64,000 nt of DNA from Magnetospirillum moscoviense (lineage in GTDB: Bacteria; Pseudomonadota; Alphaproteobacteria; Rhodospirillales; Magnetospirillaceae), in the NCBI RefSeq assembly GCF_001650635.1, contig NZ_LWQU01000207.1, positions 20,058 to 84,057 on the forward strand, in the 5' to 3' direction. The notes beneath the pieces are model-generated. The model saw nothing but the letters and a program-made list of their open reading frames with translations, was not told where the DNA came from and did no database searches. Below are positions 18,123 through 25,631 of the stretch, in pieces (the first letter of the stretch is position 1; every line of letters begins with the position of its first letter). Both the position numbers and the translations under genes were made by a program.

Positions 18123-19232
18123 GTGCGCGCCCATCGCCTGCTTGATCCGCTGCTGAAGCTGGAACTGTCGCTGAAGCGTCGCGATAGCAAGGCCAATGGC
18201 GTGCTGCTGATCAGTGCCGGCGGGCTGGGCGACACCGTCTTGCTGGCGGTGGTTCTGCCGCGTTTCCTGGCGTTGGCCCAACCGGGCGAACCGGTAACGG
18301 TGCTGCTGCGGTCCGATGCCGCCCGGATGGGCTTTGTCATGCCGCCGGGGGTTCGGGTCAAGGCGGTGGATTTCAAGCGCCTGCGCGACATCGGCTATCG
18401 CCGCCGCATTTTCGGCGAGCTGCACGCCGCCCATTACCGGCTGGTGATCCACACCGACTATCTGCGTCATCCCGACCTGGATGAGGCGCTGGTCGAGGCC
18501 TGCGCTGCAAGGGAAGCGGTGGCGATGGAGCCTCGGCCGTCGGACAAGCACGGCGAGCGGCTGGCCGCCAATCGCTGTCTTTATTCCCGCCTGTACGCGT
18601 CCGGACCGCCCAAGACCGACAAGGTGGTGCGCTGGTCGGCCTTCGCCGATTTCCTGACCGGCAAGCATTTCGATCCGCCGGTGGTCCATCTGGGCCAGTT
18701 CGAAAGCCGCGAGCTTCTGCCGGCCGCCACCGTGCTGTTCCAGCCGTTCTCGGCGGTCAAGGCCAAGCAAAGCCCGCCGGAAGTCTGGAAGCTGATTGCC
18801 GCCCGTCTGCCGCATGGCTGGCAGGTGCGGCTGGCCGGCCACCCGTCGGACCTGGAAAAGAACCCCGAATTCAAGGCCCTGCTGGACCTGCCCAACGTCA
18901 GTTTCGAAGGCGCGCCGTTCGACCGCCTGGCCGCCCTGATCCGCGGCTGCCGCATGGTGGTCAGCGTCGATACCGCCTGCATGCATCTGGCGGTGGCCTT
19001 GGGCGCGCCGACCCTGTGCCTGGCCTCGGCCGCCTATGTCGGCGAGATCGTCCCCTACGCCGCCCAGGTCACGCCGGCCAACATGCATGTGCTTTATGCC
19101 CCGGTGGAGTGCCAGGGCTGCCTGGGCAACTGCTATTTCCCGCTGGAGGACGGCATGTATCCGTGCGTCGCCGCGCTTGACCTCGACACGGTGCTGGGCG
19201 CCGTCGACGACATCATCGCCAGGGGCTGCTGA
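18123..19232 (+). CDS. Glycosyltransferase family 9 (heptosyltransferase-like), first copy
   Basis: A 369-residue cytoplasmic glycosyltransferase of the GT9/heptosyltransferase type. ISAGGLGDTVLLAVVLPRF at the N-terminus is the acceptor-side GxGD motif; LIRGCRMVVSVDTACMHLAVALGAPTLCL is the C-terminal sugar-nucleotide motif. The C-terminal CQGCLGNCYFP plus a later Cys recalls the GT9 cysteine cluster. It starts with GTG, with GGAG upstream, and its TGA overlaps the ATG of the next gene. Likely role: addition of heptose or a similar sugar to lipopolysaccharide. Confidence 0.85.
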   Translation: MRAHRLLDPLLKLELSLKRRDSKANGVLLISAGGLGDTVLLAVVLPRFLALAQPGEPVTVLLRSDAARMGFVMPPGVRVKAVDFKRLRDIGYRRRIFGELHAAHYRLVIHTDYLRHPDLDEALVEACAAREAVAMEPRPSDKHGERLAANRCLYSRLYASGPPKTDKVVRWSAFADFLTGKHFDPPVVHLGQFESRELLPAATVLFQPFSAVKAKQSPPEVWKLIAARLPHGWQVRLAGHPSDLEKNPEFKALLDLPNVSFEGAPFDRLAALIRGCRMVVSVDTACMHLAVALGAPTLCLASAAYVGEIVPYAAQVTPANMHVLYAPVECQGCLGNCYFPLEDGMYPCVAALDLDTVLGAVDDIIARGC

Positions 19233-20398
19233 TGGGGCTGCTGTCGAGCTTGTTCCCGCGCGGCATGCGCCGGCGGTGGTGGCTGTTTCGCCCCATCGAC
19301 GCCCTGGTCGCCCTGACGCCGGCCCCCAAGGCCCGCAAGGGCGTGGTGGTGGTGCGGATGGACGGCATCGGCGACATGGTGATGTATCGCCGCGCCCTGG
19401 AACATTTGCCGGCTTTGCTGGGGGTGGCCAAGTCCGACATCACGGTCCTGGGCTGCCATTCGTGGAAGGGCCTGGGGCCCGAGGTGTTCGCCGGCTTCAA
19501 TCTGGTCACCATCGACGAACACGCCTTCGAAAAGAAATGGTGGTACCGCGCCAAGATCGCCCTGTGGGTCCGCCGCCAGGGCTTCCAGACCGCGATCTGC
19601 GACATGTTCATGCGCAAGGTCCTGACCGCCGATTCGCTGGTGTGGATGAGCCGCGCCCCCCAGCGCATCGTCTGCCAGCCCTTCATCACCGACCGCACGC
19701 GGGCGGAATATGGCTGGTACCTCGACCGTGCCACCCGGGTCATCGACACCGGCCCCTATCCGACCCATGAAGGCCTGCGCCATTTCACCTTCCTGTCGGA
19801 ACTGGCCGGGCGGACCATGGCCCCCGAGGTGCCGGCCATTCCGTGGCGCGACCACGAGCCCAAGCTGCCCGAGGGCGGGCCCTATGTGGTGATGAATTTC
19901 GGCTCGAACGAGCCGGGAAGGCGCTGGCCGTTCGGGCAATTCCTCGACGTCGCCAGGCGCTGCCTGGATGCGGGCCTCAGGGTGGTGTTCGTCGGAGCTG
20001 GCCAGGAAGCCTTCGCCAAGCCGCTGATCGCCCAACTGAACCATCCGGGGGTGATCGACACCATCGGCGCGCTGAAGCTGGGCGAGTTGGTCGATGTCTT
20101 GAAGCACGCCGCCTGCGTGGTCACCAACGACACCGGACCCGGCCATCTGGCCCTGGGCGTGGGGGCGCCGACCATTCTGATCGCTGGCGGCGGCCATTTC
20201 GGCTGCTTCGTGCCGTACCCGGACGAAATCAGCCCGCCCAACACCCGCTTCCTGGCCCACGAGATGGAGTGCTATCACTGCCTGTGGCGTTGCCCCAAGC
20301 GGGCCAGTGACCAGGATGCCTTTCCGTGCGTCGCCGAAGTCACGCCGGATCGGGTATGGCAGGCGGTCGAGGAGCTGACTCTTACGCCCCGGTCATGA
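19232..20398 (+). CDS. Glycosyltransferase family 9 (heptosyltransferase-like), second copy
   Basis: A 388-residue GT9 protein, paralogous to its neighbour. VVVVRMDGIGDMVMYRRAL is the N-terminal GxGD motif and LKHAACVVTNDTGPGHLALGVGAPTILIAGGG the C-terminal donor site; CYHCLWRCPKR holds the C-terminal cysteines. The start overlaps the preceding stop by 1 nt (TGATG), so the pair is translationally coupled. It overlaps the convergent EAL gene by 17 nt. Probably works with its neighbour on one glycan. Confidence 0.85.
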   Translation: MGLLSSLFPRGMRRRWWLFRPIDALVALTPAPKARKGVVVVRMDGIGDMVMYRRALEHLPALLGVAKSDITVLGCHSWKGLGPEVFAGFNLVTIDEHAFEKKWWYRAKIALWVRRQGFQTAICDMFMRKVLTADSLVWMSRAPQRIVCQPFITDRTRAEYGWYLDRATRVIDTGPYPTHEGLRHFTFLSELAGRTMAPEVPAIPWRDHEPKLPEGGPYVVMNFGSNEPGRRWPFGQFLDVARRCLDAGLRVVFVGAGQEAFAKPLIAQLNHPGVIDTIGALKLGELVDVLKHAACVVTNDTGPGHLALGVGAPTILIAGGGHFGCFVPYPDEISPPNTRFLAHEMECYHCLWRCPKRASDQDAFPCVAEVTPDRVWQAVEELTLTPRS

Positions 20399-22025
20399 AG
20401 CGGTCGGCGAAGACATAGGGGTCGAATTCCGGCTTGCCGAAATAATAGCCCTGGCCGAAATCGACGCCGCATTGATAGACCCGGCCGGCCATGCGCTTGT
20501 CTTCCACCATCTCGGCCGCCGTGCGCACCCCCATCGAGGCGCACATGCGGGCCATCGAAGCCAACAGGTCCGAGCCCTTCTGGCTGGCCGCCGCCCGCTT
20601 GATCACCGGGCCGTCGAACTTGACCACGTCGATATCCAGCGCGTTCAGATAGTCGAAGCTGGCCGCGCCCGAGCCGAAATCGTCCAGGCAGAAGCGGAAG
20701 CCCAGGTTGCGGAAGCTTTGGATGACGTTGTTGACCTCGGTCAGATGGTCGATCCGCACCGATTCGGTCAGTTCGAACATCAGCTTGCGCGGCTGGATGC
20801 CCGACCGGCGCAGCAGCATGCGCAAATCTTCGACGAAGCGCGGGTTCGACAGCGATTGGCCCGACAGGTTGATGGCCACCGACGGCATCAAGCCGCGCTT
20901 GGCCACCATTTCGCCGATGGTGCGGATGGTGGTATCGACCACCGCCAGATCCAGCTCGTGGACGATGCCCACTTCCTCGGCCAGGCAGAACAGGTGATAG
21001 GGCGAGGTTCCGGGCTTGGCGTCGCGATAGCGGGTCAGCGCCTCGAAATGGTGGATGCGCTCGACCCTAAGATCGCAGATCGGCATGAAGGCCATGTCGA
21101 AATCGCGCCCGGCCACCACACGGCGGATGAAAGCGACGTTCTCGATGGTGTCGGACACCATGCCGGTCAGCACCTGCGAGATGCTTTTCTTCTTGTCCAG
21201 ATGGCCTTCTTCCGAGAAGCGGCGGATGGTGTGGGCGATGGCCTTGGCGACCTGATGCTCGGCCAGGCCGGCGCCATCGGCGTCCAGGGTCTGTCCGGTG
21301 GTCTTGACATCGCCGTTGAACAGCCGCTTGGCCGCGTCGGAAATCATCGACGACACTTCCTCGGGATCGACGTCGTCGCGATGCAGATACGAGAAGCTGT
21401 CGTCCGAGATGCGCCCGGCGGTGCCGCCGCCCAGCGAATGCTTTGCCAGAATGTCGCCGACGGTGTTCATCACCTCGCGCCGCTCGCTGGTGCCCAGCGC
21501 GGTGGTCATCTCGGCGAAGTTCTCGACCTTGATGACGGTGATCTGCGGCCGGCCGCCGGCCCGTTTGAAGGCCAAGGCCCGTTCGGCCGCCTGCGAGGCG
21601 AACGAGGCCTCGTCCAGAAGGCCGGTCTCGTCGTCGCGCTTCAACTGGGTTTCCGACAGGCGCTCGGCTTGCAGTGCCGGCTCGACCTTCAGGGCCAGGA
21701 AGAAATGGTTGTCGAAATCGGGAACCCGATAGCCGGCCATCGCCACGTTGGGGCGCCGGGTGCCGACACCGGACAGGCGCACCACCACGTCGTCGATACG
21801 GCCTTGCGCCCGGGCCGCGTCCAGCATTTCGGCCGCCAGGGCGCGATCCGGCTCGGCGACCAGGTCCAGGAATGATTTGTGCCGCAATTGATCCGGCCCC
21901 AGGCCCAGCAGGAACTGGGTGGCGCCGGCGGCGAAGACGACGTCGTGCTCGTCGTCCAACTCCAGCAAGATATCGGCGCGGCAAAAGGCCAGGGCGACGA
22001 AGCGGTCGCGCTCACGATCGGCCAT
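20382..22025 (-). CDS. PAS / degenerate GGDEF / EAL c-di-GMP phosphodiesterase
   Basis: A 547-residue cytoplasmic protein. Residues 1-120 look like a PAS domain. Residues 130-290 resemble a GGDEF domain whose signature is lost (GRISDDSF in its place), so no cyclase activity is expected. The EAL domain (about 295-545) keeps FEALTRY, AINLSGQSL, ELTESV, LDDFGSG, VVKFDG and GQGYYFGKP, the residues needed for c-di-GMP hydrolysis. No membrane segment. It stands alone, convergent with the glycosyltransferases and upstream of the sulfur genes on the same strand. Confidence 0.87.
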   Translation of the reverse strand: MADRERDRFVALAFCRADILLELDDEHDVVFAAGATQFLLGLGPDQLRHKSFLDLVAEPDRALAAEMLDAARAQGRIDDVVVRLSGVGTRRPNVAMAGYRVPDFDNHFFLALKVEPALQAERLSETQLKRDDETGLLDEASFASQAAERALAFKRAGGRPQITVIKVENFAEMTTALGTSERREVMNTVGDILAKHSLGGGTAGRISDDSFSYLHRDDVDPEEVSSMISDAAKRLFNGDVKTTGQTLDADGAGLAEHQVAKAIAHTIRRFSEEGHLDKKKSISQVLTGMVSDTIENVAFIRRVVAGRDFDMAFMPICDLRVERIHHFEALTRYRDAKPGTSPYHLFCLAEEVGIVHELDLAVVDTTIRTIGEMVAKRGLMPSVAINLSGQSLSNPRFVEDLRMLLRRSGIQPRKLMFELTESVRIDHLTEVNNVIQSFRNLGFRFCLDDFGSGAASFDYLNALDIDVVKFDGPVIKRAAASQKGSDLLASMARMCASMGVRTAAEMVEDKRMAGRVYQCGVDFGQGYYFGKPEFDPYVFADRFMTGA

Positions 22026-22093
22026 GATGAGGAAGCATCCTTAAGGAATAAGTGACGTTCCCATCATGACCGCTGCCGTGAGTCCGCGCAACC

Positions 22094-23197
22094 CTAACCG
22101 CGGGCGAACACCGCCTTCAGGGCGGCGCCGATCTCGCCTTCCTCCATGTACTTCAGGCCCCACACACCGCCGAAGATCACCGAGCCCAGCGCGATCAGCG
22201 AGGTGATCGACAAGGTGCTCATGCCGGTCAGGCCCTGGCCGATGGTGCAGCCCATGCTGAGCACGCCGCCGACGCCCATCATGGCGGCGCCGATCAGGTG
22301 GCGGCCCATGTCCTCGGTGCCGGCGAAGGCCTCGAAGGCGAAGGTCTTGCTGGCGATCGCCGCCAGGAACGAGCCGACGATCACGCCGCCGACCGCGGCG
22401 ATGCCGAAATTGATGGTCGAGCCGGTGAAGGTCATCAGGTACTGCATGGTATCGCCGATGGGGGCGACGAAGGTGAAGCTGGCGATGGCGGTGGGCTCGA
22501 ACTCGTCGTTGCCCAGGACGCCGGTCACCCACCAGCCGGCCACGATCAGCAGGCCGATGACCAGGCCGCCGAACAGGTCTGCCGGGCTGGAACGGAACTC
22601 GCCATCCTTCAGGCAGAACACCAACAGGCCGCCGCCGATCACCGCCACCGTGCCCCACTGGGCGACGGAAGCCGGGATGCCGATCATCGCCAGCAGCGCC
22701 GGAATGCCCTGGTTGGCCGCCTTGCCGGCCACGGCAATGGCGGTCGTCGCATCCATCTGGACGCGGGCGAGGCCGATGAAGCCCTTCAGCGTCATATAGG
22801 CGAACAGCGCGATGACCATGAAGGTGACCAGGCTTTTCAGGTTGCCGGCGCCCAGGCGGACCAGGGTCTTGTTGCCGCAGCCGCCGGCCATGGTCATGCC
22901 GAAACCGAACAGCAGGCCGCCGATGACGGCGCCGGCCCAGCCGATGGCGCCCTGCAGATAGATGCTTTTGGACAGGTCGATCATGCCGGCCGATTGCATC
23001 GCCTGAGTGCCGATCAGGCCGACGGCCAGGGCCAGCATCCACGAGCGGAAACGCTTCCAATCGCCCATGAAGACGATGTCGGACAGCGCACCCATGGTGC
23101 AGAAATGGGTACGGTTGGCGACAGCGCCGAAAATCAGGCCGGTGATGAAGGCACCCAGGCCGACAATGGTGGAAATTGGAAGTTCGCTCACGGTCAT
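22094..23197 (-). CDS. YeeE/YedE (TsuA-type) sulfur-compound transporter
   Basis: A 367-residue membrane protein with about 9-10 helices and the three family cysteine sites: THFCTMG near residue 33, GGCGNKT near 107 and MGCTIGQG near 318. In the family's characterised TsuA members such cysteines relay thiosulfate across the membrane; that substrate is inferred here. It is divergent from dsrE2 across a 261-nt region, supporting a role in bringing sulfur to the TusA/DsrE2/Dsr pathway. Confidence 0.88.
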   Translation of the reverse strand: MTVSELPISTIVGLGAFITGLIFGAVANRTHFCTMGALSDIVFMGDWKRFRSWMLALAVGLIGTQAMQSAGMIDLSKSIYLQGAIGWAGAVIGGLLFGFGMTMAGGCGNKTLVRLGAGNLKSLVTFMVIALFAYMTLKGFIGLARVQMDATTAIAVAGKAANQGIPALLAMIGIPASVAQWGTVAVIGGGLLVFCLKDGEFRSSPADLFGGLVIGLLIVAGWWVTGVLGNDEFEPTAIASFTFVAPIGDTMQYLMTFTGSTINFGIAAVGGVIVGSFLAAIASKTFAFEAFAGTEDMGRHLIGAAMMGVGGVLSMGCTIGQGLTGMSTLSITSLIALGSVIFGGVWGLKYMEEGEIGAALKAVFARG

Positions 23198-23458
23198 CCT
23201 CCCTGGATGGATGTCTGGTCCGTCGCTTCGTTGGCGAAGGTGCTTGGCGGCGGGACCGAACCCATATATATTTCTTCAGTCTAAATTAGCATCGACCCGA
23301 GTGTCCGCACAAGCGGGCAAGTGGGGCGATTTTCGTCCCTCCCCGAAAACTGTCTTGGGGAAAACTTTCAGGCGTAGGCAAAGGCTACTACCCGGCCCCC
23401 ATGACGGTGGTTGCATATTAGCAAAATCTGATGCAATCATGTCAATGGAGTTCGAGTG
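23198..23458. promoter_or_regulatory. Divergent promoter region, YeeE-type transporter / dsrE2
   Basis: A 261-nt gene-free stretch, locally A+T-rich at 23263-23290 (CATATATATTTCTTCAG) and near dsrE2. TTGCAT and ATGCAA form 6-bp inverted arms 14 nt apart at 23411-23436, 23 nt before the dsrE2 start; they could be an operator. No convincing -10/-35 pair could be assigned. It must hold promoters for both genes. Confidence 0.4.
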
Positions 23459-23947
23459 ATGGCCGAAACCGGCAAGTCGATGTCGATCATCGTCACCAAG
23501 GGGACGCTTGATTGGGCCTATCCGCCGCTGATCCTGGCCAGTACGGCCGTAGCGATGGATCTGAACGTCACGCTGTTCTTCACGTTCTATGGGTTGACGC
23601 TGTTGAAGAAGAAGCTGGATCTCAAGGTGACGACGCTGGGCAACGAGGCGATGGAGATGCCGATGATGGGCATGCACATGGCCATGCCCAACCTGTTGGC
23701 CGCCATGCCCGGCGCTCCCGGCCTGACCACCATGATGATGAAGGACCTGATCAAGAAGAAGGGCGTCGCCAGCATCGAAGAATTGCGCGATGCCTGCCAG
23801 GAAGCCGGCGTGCGGATGATCGCCTGCCAGATGACCATGGACCTGTTCGAGTACCAGCCTTCCGACTTGATCGACGGCATCGAGTATGCCGGAGCGGCCA
23901 CCTATATCGAGACGGCAACCCAGTGCGACATCAATCTGTTCATCTAG
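23459..23947 (+). CDS. dsrE2: DsrE2-type sulfurtransferase-like protein
   Basis: A 162-residue protein of the DsrE/DsrF/DrsH family, DsrE2 branch. MSIIVTKGTLDWAYPPLILASTAVAMDLNVTLFFTFYG is the family N-terminus, and DACQEAGVRMIACQMTMDLF holds the two conserved cysteines (113 and 123). A Met/Pro-rich stretch lies at 66-95. In sulfur oxidisers it typically sits beside tusA and moves sulfane sulfur toward DsrE and DsrC. ATG at 23459 has GGAG 8 nt upstream; GTG 3 nt earlier is possible. No rhodanese gene accompanies it. Confidence 0.9.
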   Translation: MAETGKSMSIIVTKGTLDWAYPPLILASTAVAMDLNVTLFFTFYGLTLLKKKLDLKVTTLGNEAMEMPMMGMHMAMPNLLAAMPGAPGLTTMMMKDLIKKKGVASIEELRDACQEAGVRMIACQMTMDLFEYQPSDLIDGIEYAGAATYIETATQCDINLFI

Positions 23948-24261
23948 GCGCCCCCGAGCCGGCCTTCCTGAGCGACCGGACCGGCACCGGTCCGCTGGCC
24001 CGCCTGTTCGGGCTGTGCAATTCCGAGCAGGCGCGTGAATACGCGCCCGAGAAACGCTCGATCCGCATCCATGGCCATTCCACCACCATCCGCCTCGAGC
24101 GTGCCTTCTGGTCGGTGCTGGAGGAAATGGCCCGGGACGAGGGCGTCACCGCCAACGCCCTAATTGCCCGCGTACATGATCATTGTCTTATCAACAACGA
24201 TAAGAATCTGGCATCATGTCTGCGGGTTGTTTGCCTGAAATACATCAATCTCGTCGCGTAA
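23923..24261 (+). CDS. Ribbon-helix-helix domain protein
   Basis: Start uncertain; the GTG at 23923, inside the dsrE2 3' end, is the first in-frame option after no ATG is found, giving 112 residues. The C-terminal half reads KRSIRIHGHSTTIRLERAFW, then LEEMARDEGVTANALIARV and NLASCLRVVCLKYI, the pattern of the RHH_4 domain. Such domains bind DNA as dimers. It lies between dsrE2 and tusA, so it may regulate the sulfur genes, but members of this family mostly lack known targets. Confidence 0.65.
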   Translation: MRHQSVHLGAPEPAFLSDRTGTGPLARLFGLCNSEQAREYAPEKRSIRIHGHSTTIRLERAFWSVLEEMARDEGVTANALIARVHDHCLINNDKNLASCLRVVCLKYINLVA

Positions 24262-24307
24262 GCGGTGCGCGGCCTGAGGAAACCAACTTAGAAGGGGAGT
24301 ATCTGTT

Positions 24308-24532
24308 ATGAGCACGGTTCTCGACGTCAAGGGCCTCAACTGCCCGCTGCCGATCCTGCGCACCAAGAAGGCCATTAAGGACATCGCGGTGGGCTCGGTC
24401 CTGGAAGTGATCGCCACCGATCCCGGTTCGGTCAAGGACATGGAAGCCTTCTGCAAGCAGACCGGCAATGTTCTGCTCGAGACCAAGGATGCCGGCGGCA
24501 CCTATACCTTCAAGATCGAACGCAAGGCGTAA
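24308..24532 (+). CDS. tusA: Sulfur carrier protein TusA
   Basis: A 74-residue sulfur carrier. The signature NCPLPILRTKKAI holds the persulfide cysteine C12 in CPxP; VLEVIATDPGSVKDMEAFCKQTGN and FKIERKA complete the fold. The start follows GGGGAG. In Dsr-type sulfur oxidation TusA passes sulfur from a rhodanese or DsrE2 to DsrEFH and then DsrC; that chain is established in Allochromatium and inferred here. Between the RHH gene and a thioredoxin-like gene (7 nt downstream). Confidence 0.95.
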   Translation: MSTVLDVKGLNCPLPILRTKKAIKDIAVGSVLEVIATDPGSVKDMEAFCKQTGNVLLETKDAGGTYTFKIERKA

Positions 24533-24539
24533 GCCTGTC

Positions 24540-24899
24540 GTGAGGCGAGCCCTCGCCGCGCTGGTGGCGGTCCTGGTGTCGTTGGGCGCCGGGACCGCCC
24601 TTGCCGCCGAGCTGGTGATGGTCGAATCCGAGGGCTGTCCGTTCTGCGTGCGCTGGCACCGCGAGATCGGCCCGATTTATCCCAAGACCGAAGAAGGAAT
24701 CCGGGCGCCGTTGCGCCGGGTGTCGTTGCGCGCCTTGCCGGCCGATCTTCGCTCGGTCAAGAACCTGCGCTATGCCCCCACCTTCCTGGTCATGCAATGT
24801 GGCCGCGAAGCCGGGCGCATCGTCGGCTATGGCGGCGACGATTTTTTCTGGGGCGAATTGTCCGCCATACTGCGAAACTTGAAGTCCAAGAGCTGTTAG
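24540..24899 (+). CDS. Periplasmic thioredoxin-like protein, SoxS-like
   Basis: A 119-residue exported protein. The GTG start at 24540 leads directly into a signal peptide (RRALAALVAVLVSLGAGTALAAE). The mature part opens with MVESEGCPFCVRWHREI, a CxxC redox site like that of SoxS-type thioredoxins of thiosulfate-oxidising operons, followed by YAPTFLVM and GRIVGYGGDDFFW. It is 7 nt after tusA, so co-transcribed. No sox genes are in the window; reduction of a periplasmic thiol or persulfide partner is a guess. Confidence 0.78.
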   Translation: MRRALAALVAVLVSLGAGTALAAELVMVESEGCPFCVRWHREIGPIYPKTEEGIRAPLRRVSLRALPADLRSVKNLRYAPTFLVMQCGREAGRIVGYGGDDFFWGELSAILRNLKSKSC

Positions 24900-24900
24900 C

Positions 24901-25010
24901 GTGATGCGCGAAACGTGCATCACGCCAGCCGCCATTGCGGCGGCGGCCAAGGGCGCGGATGCGCCCGCTAAGGCAGAGGGCTTATAGTGATGCAGATGTT
25001 CTGCATCACG
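24901..25010. repeat. REP-like cluster: 41-bp double palindrome between two GTGATGC hairpins
   Basis: Two 23-nt inverted repeats, each beginning GTGATGC and ending GCATCAC, occupy 24901-24923 and 24988-25010. Between them (24928-24968) is a 41-bp unit made of two palindromes, GCCGCCATTGCGGCGGC and GGGCGCGGATGCGCCC. The same 41 bp with one change recurs at 48724-48764. The cluster sits between the thioredoxin and HbpS genes and could act as a transcript stabiliser or terminator. Confidence 0.75.
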
Positions 25011-25032
25011 ATCTAAACGGGAGGGACATACC

Positions 25033-25530
25033 ATGCGTAAGATGCTGCTGGCCGCTTTGGTGGCCTGTGCCCCGCTGGCCCCTGCGGCCCATGCCGCCGA
25101 GGGTACCTTCAGCCAGACGATGCTGACTCCCGAGGTGGCGCTGAAGGCCGCCCAGGCGGCGCTGGAAAGCTGCCGCAAGAATGGCTGGCAGGCGGCGATC
25201 GCGGTGGTCGATCGCGGCGGCAACGTCCAGGCGCTGTTGCGCGACCGTTATGCCGGCCCGCATACGCCGGGTGTGGCCACCGGCAAGGCGTGGACGGCGG
25301 TCAGCTTCCGCACCAACACCACCGAACTGGTCGGCATGACCGGGCCGGGCATGCCGCAGGCCGGCCTGCGCAATGTGCCGGGTGCCACCATCCTGGGCGG
25401 CGGGCTGAAGATCGAATCGGCCGGCTCGATCGTCGCCGGCATCGGTGTCTCGGGCGCGCCGGGCGGCGACGCCGACGATGTCTGCGCCAAGGCCGGCATC
25501 AAGGCCATCGAGGACGCGCTGAACTTCTGA
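25033..25530 (+). CDS. HbpS/GlcG family heme-binding-like protein, exported
   Basis: A 165-residue protein with a signal peptide (about 1-22, AHAAE) and a GlcG/HbpS (DUF336) domain: LTPEVALKAAQAALESCRKNGWQAAIAVVDRGGNVQALLRD, GKAWTAVSFRTNT and IVAGIGVSGAPGGDADDVCAKAGI. Some members bind heme or cobalamin; that is not shown here. A strong ribosome site (GGGAGGGA) precedes ATG. It is the last gene of the plus-strand sulfur island; the stop codon lies within a 16-bp terminator-like stem. Confidence 0.85.
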   Translation: MRKMLLAALVACAPLAPAAHAAEGTFSQTMLTPEVALKAAQAALESCRKNGWQAAIAVVDRGGNVQALLRDRYAGPHTPGVATGKAWTAVSFRTNTTELVGMTGPGMPQAGLRNVPGATILGGGLKIESAGSIVAGIGVSGAPGGDADDVCAKAGIKAIEDALNF

Positions 25531-25575
25531 TCCGTCGGCCGGCGTTGCCGGCCGACGGATCAGAGTCTGCTTTTG
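25528..25575. terminator. Perfect 16-bp hairpin overlapping a stop codon
   Basis: TGATCCGTCGGCCGGC (25528-25543) pairs without mismatch with 25547-25562 around GTT. The first three bases are the stop codon of the HbpS-like gene. A short TTTT follows after 10 nt (25572-25575), so classic intrinsic termination on the plus strand is weak. It lies between convergent genes. Confidence 0.55.
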
Positions 25576-25631
25576 GCGCGCCCGGTCCCGGGCGGCTCAG
25601 TTGCCGCTCGGGCTTTTGGCGCGAAGCGCGA

